Of a stretch of 10,827 nucleotides of DNA, positions 7,070 to 10,827 are shown one piece after another. The stretch's first letter is position 1. Each line of letters starts with the position of its first letter. Under the pieces are notes generated by a model that did no database searches, was not told the origin of the DNA, and saw only the letters and a list, made by a program, of their open reading frames with translations. The DNA is from an uncultured Eubacteriales bacterium (GTDB lineage: Bacteria > Bacillota > Clostridia > Oscillospirales > CAG-272). The stretch spans positions 1-10,827 of the forward strand of contig USMO01000041.1 of assembly GCA_900555785.1 (NCBI GenBank), written 5' to 3'. The position numbers were made by a program, and so were the translations under genes.

Positions 7070-7492
7070 TCAGGATGCCAGAGCAGCACCAAGCGCGCGG
7101 CAGGCGTCCAAAGCCTCGTCGTCTGGCGCTTCGTTGCAGGTCACGCTGTCGGCGGCAAAGACGCAGCCGGCACCAACGCAGTCCTCTTCCCAGGTCCGCA
7201 TCCACTCGCCGTCTCCCCAGCCGTAGGATCCGAAAAGCGCAATTTTTTTGCCCTTGAGAGACGGCTTGACCGCAGTGAACATCGGCAGAAACTCCGAATC
7301 CTCCAGTTCCTCCGCGCCCATCGCAGGGCAGCCGAACGCTAACGTGTCAAAATCTCCAACCTTGGACGTGTCAAATTCCGACGCCGTGAACAGGGAGACC
7401 TCTGCCCCCGCCTGCTTGGCGCCCTCGACGACAGCCTCTGCCATCGCCTCCGTGTTGCCGGTCCCGCTCCAGTAAATGACTGCTGTTTTCAT
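7070..7492 (-). CDS. Flavodoxin, short-chain
   Basis: This 140-residue FMN-binding electron carrier typically replaces ferredoxin when iron is scarce. The N-terminal strand MKTAVIYW leads into the phosphate-binding loop SGTGNTE (residues 9-15). The second FMN loop region is GCPAMGAEELED (54-65) and the third is GSYGWGDGEWM (88-98), which supply ring-stacking and backbone contacts. The length fits short-chain flavodoxins (about 138-148). The ATG at 7492 has GAAAGGA at 7501-7507, eight bases upstream. It starts 47 bp after the DUF3793 stop with no terminator between, so both share one transcript and the operator-bearing promoter. No Fe-S or heme partner gene is adjacent in the window. Confidence 0.95.
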   Translation of the reverse strand: MKTAVIYWSGTGNTEAMAEAVVEGAKQAGAEVSLFTASEFDTSKVGDFDTLAFGCPAMGAEELEDSEFLPMFTAVKPSLKGKKIALFGSYGWGDGEWMRTWEEDCVGAGCVFAADSVTCNEAPDDEALDACRALGAALAS

Positions 7493-7539
7493 TGGTTAAA
7501 TCCTTTCTGCTTGCAAGAATATATGGGTAAACAATTGTC

Positions 7540-8103
7540 TTATTGCCTCTGCAGCCTGCCGACCGTCAGCTTTTCCAGCGACCGGTGCCGCCCGTATGCT
7601 TCGCGGTAGATCCGCGTACATTTACGGTAAAGCGCAAACGTTCGCCGCGCAGCAGCCACGTCACCGTAGACCTTCCAGGTGCCGACGCATTTCGCACCCT
7701 TCGCCCCGCAGGAAATGAACCCGTTCACGTCCTCGGACGGATACCCGAGAAACAGACCAACCTCGTGCGGAAACTCCGACTCCGACCGCAGCCGGCGCAG
7801 CAACTCTGCCACGCAGCGGTCCGCGTCCTCAACCGGGTAGCCCTTCTCCGCCAGCAGTGACTGCGCTGTCCCGTCCGACAGATCCCGCCGCAGGCGGTCC
7901 GGGCGGTAAAGATAGATCAGCACCCGATGCGGCAGCGCCTTGACCGGCAGCACCCGCAAGCCGCGCGGCACCAGGAGCCGATTCAATTCGCGCAGACTTT
8001 CGCACAGCCTGCCGTGCTCTTCCCGCGGGCAGGTGAACAGATTTCCGGTCTTCAGCCCCGCCAGCGTCGGCGCTGCTTGGTCGACCAAAATGTGTTCCGA
8101 CAT
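7540..8103 (-). CDS. DUF3793 family protein
   Basis: This 187-residue soluble protein of unknown function belongs to a family found mainly in Clostridia and often, as I recall, next to flavodoxin and iron-uptake genes. Conserved stretches visible are APTLAGLKTGNLF (residues 11-23), LIYLYR (62-67), FPHEVGLFLGYPSEDVNGFI (111-130), GTWKVYGD (141-148) and YRKCTRIY (159-166). It has six cysteines (25, 34, 97, 132, 139 and 162), of which C132-x6-C139 precede the GTWKVYGD motif. No signal peptide or membrane helix is seen. The ATG at 8103 has AAGGGAG at 8108-8114, a short four-base spacing. As first gene of the operon it is directly behind the two palindromic operators, which argues for a role in metal stress or redox adaptation; this is inference. 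The biochemical activity is not known to me. Confidence 0.85.
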   Translation of the reverse strand: MSEHILVDQAAPTLAGLKTGNLFTCPREEHGRLCESLRELNRLLVPRGLRVLPVKALPHRVLIYLYRPDRLRRDLSDGTAQSLLAEKGYPVEDADRCVAELLRRLRSESEFPHEVGLFLGYPSEDVNGFISCGAKGAKCVGTWKVYGDVAAARRTFALYRKCTRIYREAYGRHRSLEKLTVGRLQRQ

Positions 8104-8116
8104 ACGGCTCCCTTCC

Positions 8117-8134
8117 GGTTAGTTGCAGCTAACC
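8117..8134. promoter_or_regulatory. Operator-like palindrome A, GGTTAG-N6-CTAACC
   Basis: GGTTAG (8117-8122) and CTAACC (8129-8134) around TTGCAG; 16 of 18 positions are palindromic. It lies immediately upstream of the DUF3793 ribosome binding site, within the 5' leader. Its centre is 34 bp from palindrome B, roughly three helical turns. Confidence 0.7.
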
Positions 8135-8150
8135 CAATCGGTTTAAAAGC

Positions 8151-8168
8151 GGTTAGTCTTAACTAACC
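8151..8168. promoter_or_regulatory. Operator-like palindrome B, GGTTAG-N6-CTAACC
   Basis: GGTTAG (8151-8156) and CTAACC (8163-8168) around TCTTAA, extending to a perfect 7-bp arm GGTTAGT/ACTAACC plus outer C/G. It covers the predicted transcription start, so a bound dimer would block promoter opening or clearance. The half-site matches the DtxR/IdeR consensus half GGTTAG, but the 6-base gap differs from the 1-base gap of classical DtxR boxes. Confidence 0.75.
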
Positions 8169-8174
8169 GTGTTT

Positions 8175-8203
8175 ATTATACCATACCTTTTGCCGCTTGT
8201 CAA
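8175..8203 (-). promoter_or_regulatory. Promoter of DUF3793-flavodoxin operon
   Basis: On the reverse strand a perfect TTGACA (8198-8203), a 17-bp spacer and a perfect TATAAT (8175-8180) with an extended TGG. Such a strong promoter followed by two operators is the arrangement expected for tight repression with high induced output. Start of transcription is near 8168. Confidence 0.9.
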
Positions 8204-8309
8204 GAGAAAATCGAAAATTTTTTCAGGAAATTTTTGCACGCCGATGCAAAGCACCGCCGGAACGGCACATGAACAGTCTCCTACAGCGTTTCCGTAAACT
8301 CCTCCTCTC

Positions 8310-8350
8310 AAAAAACACCTTTCCGCCAGCCGGGTGAAGCGAGGGCGGTG
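8310..8350 (-). terminator. Probable terminator of the membrane-anchored protein gene
   Basis: Downstream of the stop at 8375, the reverse strand has CACCGCC (8350-8344) able to pair with GGC (8327-8325) and GGTG (8319-8316) across a bulge, followed by six T (8315-8310). A GC-rich palindrome GCCCCCGGGGC region (about 8350-8361) precedes it. The stem is imperfect, but the T-run and position support termination. The rest of 8204-8309 shows nothing recognisable. Confidence 0.5.
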
Positions 8351-8374
8351 CCCCGGGGGCTTTTTCCCTCCGGT

Positions 8375-9322
8375 TCACTCCCCCGGAAAGATTGCGAAGT
8401 CGGAGACGGTCTGCTCGGCAGAGCGAATCAGGTTGGGCTGAGCGGAGGAGAGGAGGAGCCGCATCCGGTAGCCGGAGAGGTAGAAGGCTGCGCGCAGCAG
8501 CGGGCTCTCAGTGGCAGGATTCTCCGGAGCATCCGCGTCCTCGGTCGTGGCGGCGTCACCATCCTCCTCGCCAGTCGGCGTGCCAATGTCCGCTTCGGCA
8601 GAAAGATCAAGCGTCAGAAAGGGGACCTGCTGCCCGAGCGCGTATAGAATGTCCCAGCCGGAGTCCCCCTCGGCAACCGAAAGCGGAACCGCAACCGATA
8701 GCGGAATTTCCTCTCCCAGCGCAGCGCGCAGAGCGGAAAGATAGGCGTAGGTCCGGTCAAACGCCGAGTCCCCGAAGGCAAGCCCCCGCAGCAGAATTTC
8801 GGAGCCGCCAAATGAGAGAAATTCGCGCAGGATTGCAGCATCGGTCGCAGCAGCCGTGTAAATGACCGCATCAGTCACGTCACCGGGGAGCCGGACCTGC
8901 CAAATTCCGATGAGATAGGACACCCGCTCGACCAGAGCAGACATGCTTCGCTCGGCGTTTCCGGCAGCGTTGGAGGCGGTAGAAAGTCCCAGATACGAGA
9001 CAACGGGGGAATTGTACAGCATCTCGCCGTCTGCCGTGTTCAACGGGAGCGCCAGCGCGGACGGCGGGTCGCTCCCAAGCGAGGAGAGCGCGGACCCCAG
9101 CCGGAAAGCGTAGGCACGGACAGCAGGGGAAGTGCGGCGGGGCGGCGCGTCGGGCTCTTCTTCGGTCAGTCGCCGATAGGTGTCATCGTCCAGGCAGCTG
9201 TTGAGAACGTTTCCGGTGATAATCGCCGCAACCAGCACGATTGCCGCAACGATTCCGACAATCGCGCCCGGGGGCAGACTGCCGCGCGCCCGGAGGCGAT
9301 ACCTGCGTCTGATGCGCCGCAT
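8375..9322 (-). CDS. Membrane-anchored extracytoplasmic protein of unknown function
   Basis: I do not recognise this 315-residue protein. The start at 9322 is set by an ideal AAAGGAGGTG (9328-9337) five bases upstream; an in-frame start 33 bp earlier lacks one. A very basic N-terminus (MRRIRRRYRLRAR) and one hydrophobic helix (about residues 18-38) indicate an N-in anchor with the rest outside. A Cys43 in LNSC after the helix is a poor lipobox. From residue 70 on, short hydrophobic strands alternate with helices (SALALPLN, YLIGIWQVRLPG, EILLRG, IPLSVAVPLS, PFLTLDLS, MRLLLSS, DFAIFPG), which hints at a beta/alpha barrel-like fold such as a glycoside-hydrolase-like domain; this is a guess. An acidic Ala/Thr/Glu/Asp-rich insert (242-273) interrupts it. 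It is a single-gene unit with its own promoter and probable terminator. Confidence 0.8.
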   Translation of the reverse strand: MRRIRRRYRLRARGSLPPGAIVGIVAAIVLVAAIITGNVLNSCLDDDTYRRLTEEEPDAPPRRTSPAVRAYAFRLGSALSSLGSDPPSALALPLNTADGEMLYNSPVVSYLGLSTASNAAGNAERSMSALVERVSYLIGIWQVRLPGDVTDAVIYTAAATDAAILREFLSFGGSEILLRGLAFGDSAFDRTYAYLSALRAALGEEIPLSVAVPLSVAEGDSGWDILYALGQQVPFLTLDLSAEADIGTPTGEEDGDAATTEDADAPENPATESPLLRAAFYLSGYRMRLLLSSAQPNLIRSAEQTVSDFAIFPGE

Positions 9323-9356
9323 CGGGGCACCTCCTTTCGTCAAACCTGTTACCACT

Positions 9357-9385
9357 ATTATACACTACGCAGCCGGGCTTGTCAA
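9357..9385 (-). promoter_or_regulatory. Promoter of the membrane-anchored protein gene
   Basis: On the reverse strand TTGACA (9380-9385), a 17-bp spacer and TATAAT (9357-9362). It sits between the terminator of the decarboxylase operon and the ideal ribosome binding site at 9328-9337, giving a leader of about 28 nt. Confidence 0.88.
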
Positions 9386-9409
9386 GTGCCTGGACGGCAA
9401 AAGCAATAC

Positions 9410-9445
9410 AAAAAAGGCTTTCCGGTCTCCCGTTGAAAGCCTTTT
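9410..9445 (-). terminator. Intrinsic terminator of the decarboxylase operon
   Basis: A perfect 11-bp stem, AAAAGGCTTTC and GAAAGCCTTTT (9412-9422 with 9435-9445), has a 12-base loop. On the reverse strand it is followed directly by T residues, a run of six ending at 9410. It begins 28 nt after the stop of the 48-residue gene. Confidence 0.92.
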
Positions 9446-9473
9446 CCGTTACAATATCCCGGACAATCTGTCC

Positions 9474-9620
9474 TTATTTCCTCTTCCGTCCGGTCAGCGC
9501 ATTCAGCGCAAGGGTGACCAGGACGATCAGGCCGATGACGGCAAAAATTCCGAGCATTCCCTTTCCCATAACCGGCAGTCCCTTCACGAACGCCGACGGG
9601 TCAAACTGCAAAAAACGCAT
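9474..9620 (-). CDS. 48-residue single-helix protein linked to the decarboxylase
   Basis: A small reading frame starts at an ATG at 9620, with AAGGGGGTG (9627-9635) six bases upstream; this ribosome binding site overlaps the stop codon of the beta subunit gene. The protein begins MRFLQFDPSAFVKGLPVMGK. It has one hydrophobic helix at about residues 21-42 (LGIFAVIGLIVLVTLALNAL) and ends in a basic tail (TGRKRK), predicting N-out, C-in topology by the positive-inside rule. Tight coupling to the beta subunit and a terminator right after it indicate a true gene and probable subunit. It resembles the membrane part of OadG-type gamma/delta subunits, or the tiny epsilon subunit of methylmalonyl-CoA decarboxylase (MmdE), without the soluble tail. 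Assignment beyond a decarboxylase accessory subunit is inference. Confidence 0.8.
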   Translation of the reverse strand: MRFLQFDPSAFVKGLPVMGKGMLGIFAVIGLIVLVTLALNALTGRKRK

Positions 9621-9633
9621 ACCGTTCACCCCC

Positions 9634-10743
9634 TTAACCGAAAAAGTTGAGAATCAGCCCGCCGGCGATGACCGACGCAATCTGTCCGGACACGTTCACG
9701 CCCATCGACTGCATCAGGAGGAAATTCTGGTTGTCCTCTGCCAGCCCGAGCTTATGCACCACTCTGCCCGACATCGGGAACGCCGAAATGCCCGCCGCGC
9801 CGATCATCGGATTGACCTTCTCCCGCAGGAACAGGTTCAGAAACTTTGCAAACAGGACGCCGCCTGCCGTATCAAAGATGAACGCGACCAGCCCAAGCCC
9901 GAGAATCAGCAGGGTATCCCATGCGAGAAATTGGTCATACCGCATCTGGCTTGCAATGGTGATGCCCAGCACGATGGTAATCAGGTTTGCCAGCACCTTT
10001 TGGGCGGTCTCCGAGAGCGAATCCAGCACGCCGCATTCGCGGATGAGGTTGCCGAACATCAGGAACCCGACCAGCGACACCGACTGCGGCGATACCAGCC
10101 CCGCGATGACGGTAATGACAATCGGAAACAGGATGCGCGTCAGCTTTGAGACCTCTTTCCCGCGATAGGGCATACGAATCAGGCGCTCCTTTTTGGTGGT
10201 CAGCAACTTGATGACCGGCGGCTGCACAATCGGCACCAGCGCCATATAGGAATACGCCGCCACCATGATGGCACCCAGGTATTTGGAGCCCAGCGTCTGT
10301 GCCACGACGATGGAGGTCGGACCGTCTGCCGCGCCGATGATGGCGATGGATGCCGCGTCTTTGACATCGAAGAACATCGACGCCGTGCAGAAGGTAAAGA
10401 AGATTCCGAACTGCGCAGCCGCGCCGAAGATCATCAGTTTTGGGTTTGCGAGAATCGGTCCGAAATCAATCATCGCCCCAACGCCGATGAACAGCAGCAG
10501 CGGGAACAGCTCATTTGCGATTCCGGCATCGTAAAGGATGGTCAGCGCGCCGTCCGGACCGACCGCGCCGGAGAGCGGCAGGTTGACCAGAATTGCGCCG
10601 AAGCCGATGGGGAGCAGCAAAGTCGGCTCCATCCCCCGCTGGATGGCAAGGTAGATCAGCAGCCCGCCGATTGCCCACATGATCAGCATCCGCGCGTCAA
10701 AGTTTTCGGCAACGTTCTGCCAGAGAAAGGACAAAAATTCCAT
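9634..10743 (-). CDS. Sodium-translocating decarboxylase beta subunit (OadB/GcdB/MmdB family)
   Basis: This 369-residue polytopic membrane protein is the sodium channel and carboxybiotin decarboxylase subunit of a biotin-dependent decarboxylase (glutaconyl-CoA, methylmalonyl-CoA or oxaloacetate type). It couples loss of CO2 to Na+ export. Residues known to be essential in Klebsiella OadB are all recognisable by alignment: Asp140 in GAADGPTS (Asp203), Tyr166 (Tyr229), and Asn311, Gly315, Ser320 and Arg327, which keep the exact N-x3-G-x4-S-x6-R spacing (Asn373, Gly377, Ser382, Arg389). The length fits the shorter GcdB/MmdB branch. The ATG at 10743 has GAGGTG (10750-10755) six bases upstream; a GTG nine bases earlier is less likely because it lies inside that site. 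Carboxyltransferase and biotin-carrier genes are not in the window and probably lie upstream, beyond 10827. Confidence 0.94.
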   Translation of the reverse strand: MEFLSFLWQNVAENFDARMLIMWAIGGLLIYLAIQRGMEPTLLLPIGFGAILVNLPLSGAVGPDGALTILYDAGIANELFPLLLFIGVGAMIDFGPILANPKLMIFGAAAQFGIFFTFCTASMFFDVKDAASIAIIGAADGPTSIVVAQTLGSKYLGAIMVAAYSYMALVPIVQPPVIKLLTTKKERLIRMPYRGKEVSKLTRILFPIVITVIAGLVSPQSVSLVGFLMFGNLIRECGVLDSLSETAQKVLANLITIVLGITIASQMRYDQFLAWDTLLILGLGLVAFIFDTAGGVLFAKFLNLFLREKVNPMIGAAGISAFPMSGRVVHKLGLAEDNQNFLLMQSMGVNVSGQIASVIAGGLILNFFG

Positions 10744-10827
10744 ACGGTTCACCTCATTTTTCTGAACTTCCGGGTCTTAGCGGAGGGGCAAAAAGCGGCA
10801 AGACGCGGGCAGACCGAAAAAAGGTCT

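Noticed and set aside
10753..10827. Possible 3' end of an upstream gene on the reverse strand
   Set aside because: Only 75 bp are visible, all three frames reach a stop, and none shows a recognisable motif such as a biotin-carrier end. No call can be supported.

Overview
The window looks like chromosomal DNA from a GC-rich anaerobic Clostridia, most likely a gut Oscillospiraceae/Ruminococcaceae-type organism. This is inferred from the DUF3793-flavodoxin pair, a direct asparaginyl-tRNA synthetase, a sodium-pumping decarboxylase beta subunit, strong AAAGGAGG-type ribosome binding sites, and near-consensus sigma-A promoters (TTGACA, 17 bp, TATAAT). I see no phage, transposase, CRISPR array, tRNA or rRNA. 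Most genes are housekeeping or metabolic.

Left part (1-2277, minus strand): hisS (histidyl-tRNA synthetase) is followed by a lysophospholipase-like alpha/beta hydrolase that runs off the left edge. hisS has its own promoter and a short leader. Back to back with it, a plus-strand promoter drives a two-gene ABC exporter: an ATPase (2436-3146) whose stop codon overlaps the start of a 12-helix permease (3146-4744). A 331-bp gap with two back-to-back hairpins and a consensus promoter leads to asnS (5076-6473).

Middle (6474-7069): about 600 bp without a gene lie between the convergent asnS and flavodoxin genes. This stretch is unusually structured. It holds a strong hairpin after asnS, a second terminator-like hairpin, a 17-bp perfect inverted repeat, an adjacent nested inverted repeat, and a minus-strand terminator about 180 nt downstream of the flavodoxin stop codon.

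Right part (7070-10743, all minus strand): a DUF3793 gene and a flavodoxin gene form one transcription unit. Its promoter carries two palindromes of the form GGTTAG-N6-CTAACC, one at the predicted start of transcription and one just before the ribosome binding site. This is a good candidate for metal (iron) control of flavodoxin. Next come a membrane-anchored extracytoplasmic protein of unknown function with its own promoter, and then the end of a sodium-translocating decarboxylase operon: the beta subunit followed after 13 bp by a 48-residue single-helix protein and a clear terminator.

The items most worth following up are the paired operators upstream of DUF3793-flavodoxin, the 48-residue protein linked to the decarboxylase, and the structured convergent intergenic region. 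I did not find a clearly novel multi-gene system.
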